From Planctomycetota bacterium (lineage in GTDB: Bacteria > Planctomycetota > UBA1135 > GCA-002686595): a DNA stretch of 42,540 bases. Below the pieces are notes generated by a model. It had not been told where the DNA came from and did no database searches. It saw nothing but the letters and a program-made list of their open reading frames with translations. Each line of letters starts with the position of its first letter. Positions within the stretch are counted from its first letter, which is position 1. The position numbers and the translations under genes were made by a program. This document shows, piece by piece, positions 24,946 through 32,557 of the stretch. The DNA lies in contig JASLMK010000007.1 in NCBI GenBank assembly GCA_030746555.1, positions 1-42,540 of the forward strand, written 5' to 3'.

Positions 24946-25497
24946 ATGGACGAGACCCTCCGAGCCCTTCTGGCCCTGACCCCCCTCGACGCCCTGCCGC
25001 GCACGGGCTGGATCCAGCACGGGATCGCCGCCCCCGAGTCGGTGGCCGGACACCTGACCGGCACGGCCCTGTTGGCCCTGACGCTCGCGCCTCGGGTCGA
25101 GCCTGCTCTCGACGTCGACCGCTGCGTCGCCCTGGCCCTCGTCCACGACGCGCCCGAGGCCCTGACGGGCGACCTGCCCCACGGCGCGCGGGAGCGTCTG
25201 CCCGAGGGTGCCAAGGCGACCGCGGAGGCGGCCGCGGCCGAGGCCGTGCTGGCACCGCTCTCCCCTCTCGCCCTGGCGCGCTTCGCCGAGGTCGAAGCGG
25301 GCCGGACGCGCGAGGCGCGCCTGGTGCGCCTGTGCGACCGGCTCGCCCTGGGCGTTCGGCTCGTGGCCTACCTGCGCGCTGGACACCGCGGCCTGGGTGA
25401 GTTCGTGCGCGGCATCGAGGAGCTCGACTGCGAGGAGTTCCCCCCCGCCGAGGACCTGCGCCTCGCGCTCGTCGACGCGATCGAGGGCCAGGCGTGA
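24946..25497 (+). CDS. HD-domain hydrolase, YfbR/HDDC2-like
   Basis: A 183-residue HD phosphohydrolase. The metal ligands are visible as H in SVAGHLTGTALLAL, HD in LALVHDAPEALTGDLP and a late aspartate in RLVRLCDRLALGVRL. This pattern fits 5'-deoxynucleotidase (YfbR-like) enzymes, which dephosphorylate deoxynucleoside monophosphates. The usual glutamate in SVAEH is glycine here. ATG 24946 is chosen because the protein character starts there; the earlier open frame overlaps the aroF promoter. The next gene begins 31 nt downstream. Confidence 0.82.
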   Translation: MDETLRALLALTPLDALPRTGWIQHGIAAPESVAGHLTGTALLALTLAPRVEPALDVDRCVALALVHDAPEALTGDLPHGARERLPEGAKATAEAAAAEAVLAPLSPLALARFAEVEAGRTREARLVRLCDRLALGVRLVAYLRAGHRGLGEFVRGIEELDCEEFPPAEDLRLALVDAIEGQA

Positions 25498-25528
25498 AAT
25501 CCGCCCTCCGCGAGGGGATGCTCTGGGG

Positions 25529-26527
25529 GTGAAGAGGTTCGGCCTGATCCCGCCCCTCCTGGGGCTCGTCGCCCTCGTCGCCATGGTTGCCTGGCGCGTC
25601 CTCGACGAGCCGGGCTTCTCCCTGCCGCCGTTCCCCGATCCGCCGGAGGTGACCATCCCCCAGTTCGAGCTCCCCCGCGGGAGCGCGCGCGTCGCCGGGC
25701 GGGTCCGTGGCGGAGACGGGCACGTGCTGGTGGACGCCCTGGTCTCCCTGCGAGCCGGCGCGGAACCCCTGTGGACCTACACTGACTCAGAGGGCCGCTT
25801 CGAGCTCACCGACGTCCCGCCGGGGCCGGCGCGCGTCACCGTCCTGGCTCGGCGCTTCCTCACCCACGAGTTCGACGTCGTCGCCCCGAACGAGGACCTC
25901 GCCCTCGACCTGACCGAGGCCGTCGCCCCGACGCCCGTGCTCCCGCCCCTGGTGCGGGCGAGCCTGGAGGGGGCGGTCGTCCCCGCCCTCCCCGGGCGTG
26001 CCGTCGCCGGCTACGAGGTGCTGTTGACTCCCGCCGAGCCTCCCGAGCGGTTCGGCGCGCCCGTCGAGCGCCGCGCGGCCGTCGGCGCGGACCGCTCCTT
26101 CCGCTTCGACGAGCTGATCGTCGGCGAATACCGGGTCACCGTGCTGCCGCCCTGGGCGGCGGGAGGCTCCTGGCCCAACCTGACCGCCACGGCCGCGCGC
26201 ACCCACCTCCACAGCCTGGGGAGCGCCGGGCGTCCCCTCGAGCTCGAGGCCTCCGCCGGCGAGATCGAGGCGCGCCTGGTCGATCCCTCCGGCGCGGGGG
26301 TCTTCGGCGCCCTCGCCCTGCTCCATCCCGCCGGACGGCCCGACCGGCCCTGGCCGCCGGTGACCTCCGCCGAGGACGGAACCGTGGTCCTCACCGACGT
26401 CCCCCCCGGAGCCCACCGGCTGGTGCTGGTCGCCGGCGAGGAGCGCCGAGAGTTGCTGGTGCAGGTCTCAGCGGGTGCGACCCTGGAACTCGAGCCCGAA
26501 CCGCTCCGAACGCGCGCCCGGCGCTGA
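25529..26527 (+). CDS. Membrane-anchored protein with three carboxypeptidase-regulatory-like domains
   Basis: A 332-residue protein from GTG 25529, with GAGGGG about 11 nt upstream. One membrane segment (about residues 4-24, FGLIPPLLGLVALVAMVAW) is followed by three beta-sandwich repeats. Two close with the typical pattern G.....L.DVPPG (TDSEGRFELTDVPPGPARVTV; SAEDGTVVLTDVPPGAHRLVL). The middle copy is more divergent (GADRSFRFDELIVGEYRVTV). Such repeats serve as structural or binding modules on exported proteins; no catalytic domain is attached. It ends 8 nt from the convergent GMC oxidoreductase gene. Confidence 0.83.
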   Translation: MKRFGLIPPLLGLVALVAMVAWRVLDEPGFSLPPFPDPPEVTIPQFELPRGSARVAGRVRGGDGHVLVDALVSLRAGAEPLWTYTDSEGRFELTDVPPGPARVTVLARRFLTHEFDVVAPNEDLALDLTEAVAPTPVLPPLVRASLEGAVVPALPGRAVAGYEVLLTPAEPPERFGAPVERRAAVGADRSFRFDELIVGEYRVTVLPPWAAGGSWPNLTATAARTHLHSLGSAGRPLELEASAGEIEARLVDPSGAGVFGALALLHPAGRPDRPWPPVTSAEDGTVVLTDVPPGAHRLVLVAGEERRELLVQVSAGATLELEPEPLRTRARR

Positions 26528-26535
26528 CGGCCGCC

Positions 26536-28095
26536 TCAGGCCTCCACCGCCTCGCGCGCGGGGATGCGCTCCATCGCCCGCTCGGCGAGCGCGGCGATCG
26601 TGAGGGAGGGGTTGGTCCCCAGGTCCGCGGAGACCGCGGAGCCGTCGACCACCCACAGCCCCTCGTAGCCGAACACCCGGTGCTCGGCGTCGATCACGCC
26701 CTCGCTCGCGTCATCGCCCATGCAGCAGCCGCCGAGGACGTGGGCCGTCGCGGGGCGATCGAGGAGCGTGTCCAGGGCCAGGGAGCTCGCGACGCCGCCA
26801 CTGCGTCGTGCGAGGCGCTCGGCGAGAGCGTCCGCCTCGGGGATCGTGCGCGCGGGCGGCTCGCCCTCGTCGGGGGCCGTCCCGAGGCCGCGACCGCGGC
26901 GCAGGCGCAGGGAGAGCCCGCTGGTCCCCATGTAGAGGATCAGGAACGAGTACCGCGCCAGGTCGGGCACGCACGCCGCGCGCAAGGTCGCCAGGGGTCG
27001 GCGTAGGGCGGCGGCGAGCGAGCGCAGCAGGCGCACGGGCAGGGATCCCTCGCCGGGTGCATGGGGCATCAACATCAGCCGGAAGAACCCCGATCCCGCA
27101 CCGTAGCGCACGACCTCCAGCCCGGCGCCGCCGGGAAGGGAGAGGCGCGATCCGATCGCGACCCCCCGCGAGAGGTCGTCCTGCGGATCGGGACAGACCA
27201 CGCCGATCAGCGCCTCGGAGTTGGTCCGCACGGTGCGGCCCAAGCGCTCGGAGAGGCGCGGCAGGCCTTGGGGATCGGCCTTCATCGCCAGCAGGAGGTC
27301 GAGGGTGCCCATGACCCCGGCGGAGAGCACGACGCGCCGGGCGGTGAGGGTGCGCCGGACACGCTTGCGGCGCGAGCGGCCCTCTTCGAACTCGACGGCG
27401 TAGCCACCGCCCTCGAGAGGGCGCAGGCCGACGACCCGCGAGTCCGGACGCAGCTGCAAGCCCTTGCGGCGGGCGAGCCACAGGTAGTTGCGGTCGAGGG
27501 TGTTCTTGGCGCCGTGGCGGCAGCCGGTCATGCAGGCTCCGCACAGCTCGCAGCCCGTGCGTCGAGGGCCCTCTCCCCCGAAGTAGGGGTCCTCGACGGT
27601 CTCGCCGGGGCTGCCGAAGTGGATCCCGACCTCGGTCGGCTCCCAGTCGTCCGGTCCCAGCTCGCGCAGCAGGCGATCGGTGACGGTGGTCCCGGGCACG
27701 GCGGTCGCGCCCAGCATGCGCCGCACCTCGGCGTAGTGCGGCTCGAGCTCCCGTCCCCAGTCCGCCAGGTGGGCCCACGAGGGCGCCGCGAAGAAGGCCG
27801 GATCGGGAGTGGAGAGGACGTTGGCGTAGATCAGGGAGCCGCCTCCAACGCCCACGCCCGAGAAGGCCGTCAGGTGGCGGAAGAAGCGCATCTGGAAGGG
27901 ACCGCGCCAGCCCAGCGCCGGCGCCCATAGCCAGCGGCGCAGGTCCCAGTTCGTGCGCGGGAAGTCCTCCTCCTCCAGGGAGCCGCCCTTCTCGAGCAGC
28001 AGCACGTCGTACCCCTTCTCCACCAGCCGCAGGGCCGACACGCTGCCGCCGAAGCCCGAGCCGATGACGATGAAGTCGTGGTCGTGGGTCGGCAC
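26536..28095 (-). CDS. GMC-family FAD oxidoreductase, cholesterol-oxidase-like
   Basis: A 519-residue flavoprotein. The FAD-binding site is IVIGSGFGGSVSALRL (residues 9-24). GVGVGGGSLIYANVL is the GMC substrate-side loop. Near the C-terminus are HVLGGCCMG and LWVVDGSAVSADLGTNPSLTIAALAER. A four-cysteine segment, CELCGACMTGCRHGAKNTL, resembles a ferredoxin cluster motif and is also seen in ChoD-type members. The family oxidises sterols or other alcohols; the substrate here is not known. GTG 28095 follows a TACAAT box by 7 nt. No signal peptide is evident. Confidence 0.87.
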   Translation of the reverse strand: MPTHDHDFIVIGSGFGGSVSALRLVEKGYDVLLLEKGGSLEEEDFPRTNWDLRRWLWAPALGWRGPFQMRFFRHLTAFSGVGVGGGSLIYANVLSTPDPAFFAAPSWAHLADWGRELEPHYAEVRRMLGATAVPGTTVTDRLLRELGPDDWEPTEVGIHFGSPGETVEDPYFGGEGPRRTGCELCGACMTGCRHGAKNTLDRNYLWLARRKGLQLRPDSRVVGLRPLEGGGYAVEFEEGRSRRKRVRRTLTARRVVLSAGVMGTLDLLLAMKADPQGLPRLSERLGRTVRTNSEALIGVVCPDPQDDLSRGVAIGSRLSLPGGAGLEVVRYGAGSGFFRLMLMPHAPGEGSLPVRLLRSLAAALRRPLATLRAACVPDLARYSFLILYMGTSGLSLRLRRGRGLGTAPDEGEPPARTIPEADALAERLARRSGGVASSLALDTLLDRPATAHVLGGCCMGDDASEGVIDAEHRVFGYEGLWVVDGSAVSADLGTNPSLTIAALAERAMERIPAREAVEA

Positions 28096-28102
28096 GGCGC
28101 AG

Positions 28103-28111
28103 ATTGTAGGC
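28103..28111 (-). promoter_or_regulatory. Extended -10 promoter of the GMC gene, probably leaderless
   Basis: On the minus strand GCCTACAAT (28111-28103) ends 7 nt before GTG 28095. Transcription would therefore start at or beside the start codon. It lies back to back with the promoter of the cysteine desulfurase gene. Confidence 0.5.
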
Positions 28112-28118
28112 TCCGCGG

Positions 28119-28127
28119 GGCTATGCT
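28119..28127 (+). promoter_or_regulatory. Extended -10 promoter GGCTATGCT of the cysteine desulfurase gene
   Basis: GGCTATGCT ends 29 nt before GTG 28157. Only 7 bp separate it from the divergent GMC promoter, so two RNA polymerases could not occupy both at once. Confidence 0.45.
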
Positions 28128-28156
28128 GGGCGGTCCGCCGCCGGCGCCCTCTCCCC

Positions 28157-29308
28157 GTGCAGACCATCGACCTCGACCAGGCCGCCACGACGGCCCTCGA
28201 CCCGCAGGTGCGGGAGGCGATGGAGCCCTGGCTGGGGGCCCGCGCGGGGAATCCGTCCTCGCGCCACCGCAGGGGCGTGGCGGCCGCCGACGCCGTCGAC
28301 CGGGCGCGGGCCCAGGTGGCCCGGGCCGTCGGCGCGCGCACCGAGGACGTCGTGTTCACTTCGGGGGGCACCGAGGCCGACAACCTCGCCGTGCTCGGCC
28401 TCGCTCGGGCGCGCGCGACCCGCGGCCGGGAGCTCGTCATCGGACCGACCGAGCACGCCGCCGTGCGCGCCGCGGCCGAAGCCCTCGAGAGCGAGGGCTT
28501 CACGGTCTCCCACGCGCGCACCGACACCGCCGGGGCCCTCGACCTCGACCACCTCGGCGGCCTGCTCGGCGAGAAGACCGTCCTCGTGGCCCAGATGCTG
28601 GTCAGCAACGAGTTCGGCAGCGTCTACCCCACCGCCCCCCTCGCGCGGCTCGTGCACGCCCGCGCCCCCTCGGCGGCGGTCCACGTCGACGCAGTCCAGG
28701 CCCTCGGCAAGCTCGAGCTCTCGATCGGCGAGCTGGGCGCCGACAGCCTGGCCCTGAGCGCCCACAAGGTCCACGGGCCCCAGGGGGTCGGCGCCCTGGT
28801 GCTGGCGCCCGACACGCGCCTGCGCCCGCTGGTGTTCGGCGGCGGCCAGCAGGGCGGTCGCAGGCCGGGCACCGAGAACGTCGCGGGGGTGGTCGGCTTC
28901 GGGCGCGCGGTCGAGCTGGCCGAGGCGCTGCGCGCAGAGACCTGGGAGCAGCTGACCCAGCTGCGCGCGCGCTTCTCCGCCGGCCTGGCGCGCCTCGACG
29001 GCGCCCGCCTGTTGGAGCTCGGCGCCCAGACGATGCCAGGCATCTGCACCGTGCTCTTCGCCGGCGTCCCCGCCGAGGTGCGCCTGCACCACCTCGACGA
29101 GCGCGGCGTCGCGGTCAGCGTGGGGAGCGCCTGCCAGGCCAACGACGCCGACCTCAGCCCCTCCGCCGCGGCCGTCGGCCTGGACGCGGACGCCTCCCGG
29201 CGCATGCTGCGCTTCTCTTTCTCGCGCCACACCACGACCGACGAGATCGACCACGCCCTGGCCGCGCTCGAGGCCGTCGGCGAGGAGCTGGGGAGCCTGG
29301 GGGGATGA
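28157..29308 (+). CDS. Cysteine desulfurase (NifS/IscS family)
   Basis: A 383-residue PLP enzyme that releases sulfur from cysteine as a persulfide. Motifs: DQAATTALDPQVREAM at the N-terminus, FTSGGTEADNLAVLGLA, the PLP lysine in LSAHKVHGPQGVGAL (near residue 204), GGGQQGGRRPGTENVAG, and the catalytic cysteine loop SVGSACQANDADLSPS (near 326). It overlaps thiI by 4 bp, so its sulfur probably goes to ThiI, as with NifZ-ThiI in Bacillus. No iscU or other Fe-S scaffold gene is nearby. Confidence 0.93.
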   Translation: MQTIDLDQAATTALDPQVREAMEPWLGARAGNPSSRHRRGVAAADAVDRARAQVARAVGARTEDVVFTSGGTEADNLAVLGLARARATRGRELVIGPTEHAAVRAAAEALESEGFTVSHARTDTAGALDLDHLGGLLGEKTVLVAQMLVSNEFGSVYPTAPLARLVHARAPSAAVHVDAVQALGKLELSIGELGADSLALSAHKVHGPQGVGALVLAPDTRLRPLVFGGGQQGGRRPGTENVAGVVGFGRAVELAEALRAETWEQLTQLRARFSAGLARLDGARLLELGAQTMPGICTVLFAGVPAEVRLHHLDERGVAVSVGSACQANDADLSPSAAAVGLDADASRRMLRFSFSRHTTTDEIDHALAALEAVGEELGSLGG

Positions 29309-30513
29309 CCGGAGCCGCCGCGATCGGCGCGCCCGAGATGGTGCTGGTCCGCTACGGCGAGCTGGCCCTCAAGGGCAAGAACCGCGGCGCATTCGAGCAG
29401 GCGCTGGTGCGCAACATCGAGGCCGCCACGCGCCTCATCGCCCCGGTGCGCGTGGAGCGCCGGCGCGGTCGCATGGCGGTCTTCGGCGAGCGGCGCGTGA
29501 GCGACGTCGCGCGCAGGCTGCAGGACGTCTTCGGCATCAAGAGCCTCTCGCCCGCCTGGGGCTGCGCGGTCGCTCCCGAGGCGATCGCGGAGCTCGCCGC
29601 GCGCGTCCTCGCCGACGCCCTGGCGGACTTCCCGCCCGAGGGCCCGATCACCTTCCGGGTCGCCTCCTCGCGCGCCGAGAAGCGCTTCCCCTTGAGCTCG
29701 ATGGAGCTCGACCGGTTCATCGCCGAGCGCGTGCTGCCCGACCACCCGCGGCTAAAGGTGCGGCTCGAAAGGCCTGAGCTCTCCCTTGGGATCGACGTGC
29801 GCCCCGAGCGCGCCTACGTGTTCGTGCGCCGCCTGCCCGGTCCCGGCGGCCTGCCGGTCAGCACCCTGGGACGCGGGATGTGCCTGTTGTCGGGGGGCAT
29901 CGACTCGCCGGTCGCGGCCTGGCTGGCGATGAAGCGCGGCTGCCGCGTCGCCTTCGTGAGCTTCCACTCCCCGCCCTACATCGGCGAGCGCTCGCGCAAG
30001 AAGATCCGCGACCTCGTGGGGATCCTGGCGCGCTACCAGCCGACCAGCCGCCTCTACGTGGCCCCCTTCACCGAGGTCCAGACCACGATCCGCGACCGCG
30101 CTCCACAGCCCTACCGCACGGTGCTCTACCGGCGCATGATGCAGCGCATCGCCACGCGCCTGGCGCGCAGGGAGAAGTGCGGAGCGCTGATCACCGGCGA
30201 GAGCCTCGGGCAGGTCGCGAGCCAGACCCTGGAGAACCTCACCTGCATCGAGGCGGCGACCGACCTGCCAGTGCTGCGCCCCCTGGTGACCTTCGACAAG
30301 GAGGAGGCCATCGATCTCGCCCGCAGGATCGGCACCTTCGAGGTCTCCACGCGCCCCGAACCCGATTGCTGCACGGTCTTCATGCCCGAGCACCCCGTCC
30401 TGCGCGGGAACCTCGCCGCTTGCGAGGAGGCCGAGGCGGCCCTGGAGGTCGAGGTCCTGGTGGACCGGGCCGTGAGAGCGTCCGAAAAGCTCGAAATCGC
30501 GAGCGACGTCTGA
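29305..30513 (+). CDS. thiI: tRNA 4-thiouridine synthase ThiI (rhodanese-less form)
   Basis: A 402-residue protein with N-terminal ferredoxin-like and THUMP domains (about residues 10-165) and a PP-loop ATPase domain (CLLSGGIDSPVAAWLAMKRG near 195). YGELALKGKNR is the usual N-terminal motif. The protein ends shortly after PEPDCCTVFMPEHP and has no rhodanese domain, unlike the longer E. coli protein. It adenylates U8 of tRNA and inserts sulfur; it may also serve thiamine thiazole synthesis. The ATG overlaps the cysteine desulfurase stop (ATGA), which fits a dedicated sulfur relay. Confidence 0.95.
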   Translation: MTGAAAIGAPEMVLVRYGELALKGKNRGAFEQALVRNIEAATRLIAPVRVERRRGRMAVFGERRVSDVARRLQDVFGIKSLSPAWGCAVAPEAIAELAARVLADALADFPPEGPITFRVASSRAEKRFPLSSMELDRFIAERVLPDHPRLKVRLERPELSLGIDVRPERAYVFVRRLPGPGGLPVSTLGRGMCLLSGGIDSPVAAWLAMKRGCRVAFVSFHSPPYIGERSRKKIRDLVGILARYQPTSRLYVAPFTEVQTTIRDRAPQPYRTVLYRRMMQRIATRLARREKCGALITGESLGQVASQTLENLTCIEAATDLPVLRPLVTFDKEEAIDLARRIGTFEVSTRPEPDCCTVFMPEHPVLRGNLAACEEAEAALEVEVLVDRAVRASEKLEIASDV

Positions 30514-30580
30514 CAGGCTCCTCTCATCGGCCTGGCGGGAACCCTCCGCACGGCGCCCGGCGCGCCCCAAGGCCCGGAAG

Positions 30581-32545
30581 ATGAACCGCAGCATCGCCCT
30601 CTTTGTGGCCATGGCCGTGCTGGCGGCCCACAGCCTCACGATCTACACCGACCCGACCGCCACCCTGGCGGTTCCGACCGATCTGGCCTACGTGGCGCTG
30701 CGGATCGGGCGTGAGTGGGTGCACGAGGGGACGCTCACCTGGTTTGCGGGCCAGGACGCCTTCGAGAGCTACCCCTCCCTGGGCTGGCTCGCGTTCAGCG
30801 CGCTGCTGCAGCGCCTCCACTGGCTCCCCCTCAACCCGGCGGTGCAGCTCTCGGGCGCGGGGGCGGCCATGGCGACCCTGGTCCTCGCCTCTCGCCTGCA
30901 CCCCGACCGCATCGCGAGCATGATCGCGCCTTTTCTGCTCGCCATCTGCGGCGGCGTGGCCGCCGCGGCGGTCAGCGGCACGGAGACGGCGTTCATGATG
31001 TGTGCCGTGACGGCCGCCTTCCTGGCCTTCGAGCGCGATCGGCCGGTGCAGCTGGGCGTGGCGCTCACGGTCTGCGGACTCCTGCGCCCCGAAGGCTGGC
31101 TCCTGGCGGGCGTGATGGCGCTCCTGCGTGCGGTTTCCGTGGCTCGCGGGGCGCCGGCGCGCTCGCTCGCGGCCTTCGCGGCCCCCGCGGGGGTCTTCGC
31201 CCTGGTGGCGGCGGTGCGCCGCGAGCACACCGGGACTTGGACCTCGGCCTACACCGAGCACCTGTTGGACCTTCGGTCGGGCGAGCTCCAGGCCGGGCTC
31301 GGCTACCTGCTCGACTTCACCGTCTCGAGCGTCAGCCCCCTCCTGCTGGTGTTCGTCCTCTGGCCCCTCTTGCGCGGTCGCCTCTCCGCCACGGGCCTGC
31401 ACGCGGGCGGCCTGTTCGTGGCCTGGGCATCGCTGGTGGTGCTCGGCGGCGGGGGCGGGCCGGTGTTCGGCGAGGCGCTGGTCCCGGCCCTGCCCCTGGC
31501 GCTCATCGCCGCCCAGGAGGGCATGATCCTGACCCTCAACAGCCACCGCGCCTGGATCCGCGGCGTCGCCTGGACCGGCTTCCTGGCGGTCGCGTCCCTC
31601 TCGGCCCTGGGCAGCGCGGGCCAGGGCTCCCAGCTCCCCGGGCCGGCAGCACGCCTGCACGCGGACCTGATGCGCCCCAGCCACCCTCCGCGCTTTGGCT
31701 ACGAGGACCGGCGCGGTCTGGCCGGGCTGGAGGAGGAGATCGCCCGGACGCGCGCCCTGCGGGGGCTGGGTGTGTTCCTGCGCGACCACGTCGAAACGGG
31801 GACCAGCGTCCTGACCGCCTGGCCGGGCGCCGTCGCCTACCTCTCGCATCTGCCGGTGCGCGACCTCCTCGGGCGCACCGACCCGCGGGCGCCGGAGGGG
31901 CGCCAGCGCCCATGGCACGCATGGGAGCGGATCGACGTCCTCGCCGCCATCGAGGAGGCCCCCGACTACATCGTTCCCTTCTTGACGCGACCGCGGCGCT
32001 TCCCGACGCGCGATGCCCTGGCGGAAGGGTGGGTGCGCACGCTCGACCTGAGCGCCCGAGAGGAGGGTCGCACCGAGGAGGTGAGCGGCGCCCTCGCGGC
32101 CTACGAGCTGGTCAGCGTCCCCGCGGGAATCTCCGACCGCCCTGGCCGCCGCACTCCGACGTTCCTGCTTCGACGGCGCGAGCTTGCGCTCTCGCCGACC
32201 CTGGAGTTGACCGTCGAAGAGGGCGAGATCGTCGTGCGAATGCGCGCGGACGGCCACGAGCAACTGGCCGACCTGCGCGTCTGGGCCGCGCGCCGCGACG
32301 GGCACCTGGAGTTCGCGAGCCCCCCCGGCGAGTTCTCCGGCACTCGAAATTCCCTGGCGCGGACGAATCTGCTGCTGGCACCGACCGCCGAGCGGCCGAT
32401 CGAGCTCTTCCGCGCAGCCCTCCCACCCAGCCAGGACGAGGAACACGGCGCACTCGTGTCGCTGCACGCCGTCCTGCGCAATCCGGAGGCCACGGGGCGC
32501 CACGACTGGGCCGACGCCAGTGACCGCGTGAGCGTCAGGTTCTAG
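30581..32545 (+). CDS. Polytopic GT-C-like membrane protein with soluble C-terminal domain
   Basis: A 654-residue protein from ATG 30581, with GGAAG as ribosome-binding site. The first 350 residues hold about nine or ten membrane segments. SGTETAFMMCAVTAAFLAF and the later CGLLRPEGWLLAG match the G-x-E-T-A and R-P-E-G motifs of GT-C-fold lipid-linked sugar transferases such as the arabinofuranosyltransferase group; IYTDPTATLAVPTDLAYVALR would be the first external loop. The last 300 residues are soluble, with no family I recognise. A role in transferring sugars at the cell surface is an inference from the motifs. The gene lies 67 bp after thiI and converges on the regulator with 12 bp between stops. 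Confidence 0.75.
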   Translation: MNRSIALFVAMAVLAAHSLTIYTDPTATLAVPTDLAYVALRIGREWVHEGTLTWFAGQDAFESYPSLGWLAFSALLQRLHWLPLNPAVQLSGAGAAMATLVLASRLHPDRIASMIAPFLLAICGGVAAAAVSGTETAFMMCAVTAAFLAFERDRPVQLGVALTVCGLLRPEGWLLAGVMALLRAVSVARGAPARSLAAFAAPAGVFALVAAVRREHTGTWTSAYTEHLLDLRSGELQAGLGYLLDFTVSSVSPLLLVFVLWPLLRGRLSATGLHAGGLFVAWASLVVLGGGGGPVFGEALVPALPLALIAAQEGMILTLNSHRAWIRGVAWTGFLAVASLSALGSAGQGSQLPGPAARLHADLMRPSHPPRFGYEDRRGLAGLEEEIARTRALRGLGVFLRDHVETGTSVLTAWPGAVAYLSHLPVRDLLGRTDPRAPEGRQRPWHAWERIDVLAAIEEAPDYIVPFLTRPRRFPTRDALAEGWVRTLDLSAREEGRTEEVSGALAAYELVSVPAGISDRPGRRTPTFLLRRRELALSPTLELTVEEGEIVVRMRADGHEQLADLRVWAARRDGHLEFASPPGEFSGTRNSLARTNLLLAPTAERPIELFRAALPPSQDEEHGALVSLHAVLRNPEATGRHDWADASDRVSVRF

Positions 32546-32557
32546 TCAGCGCCCGAC

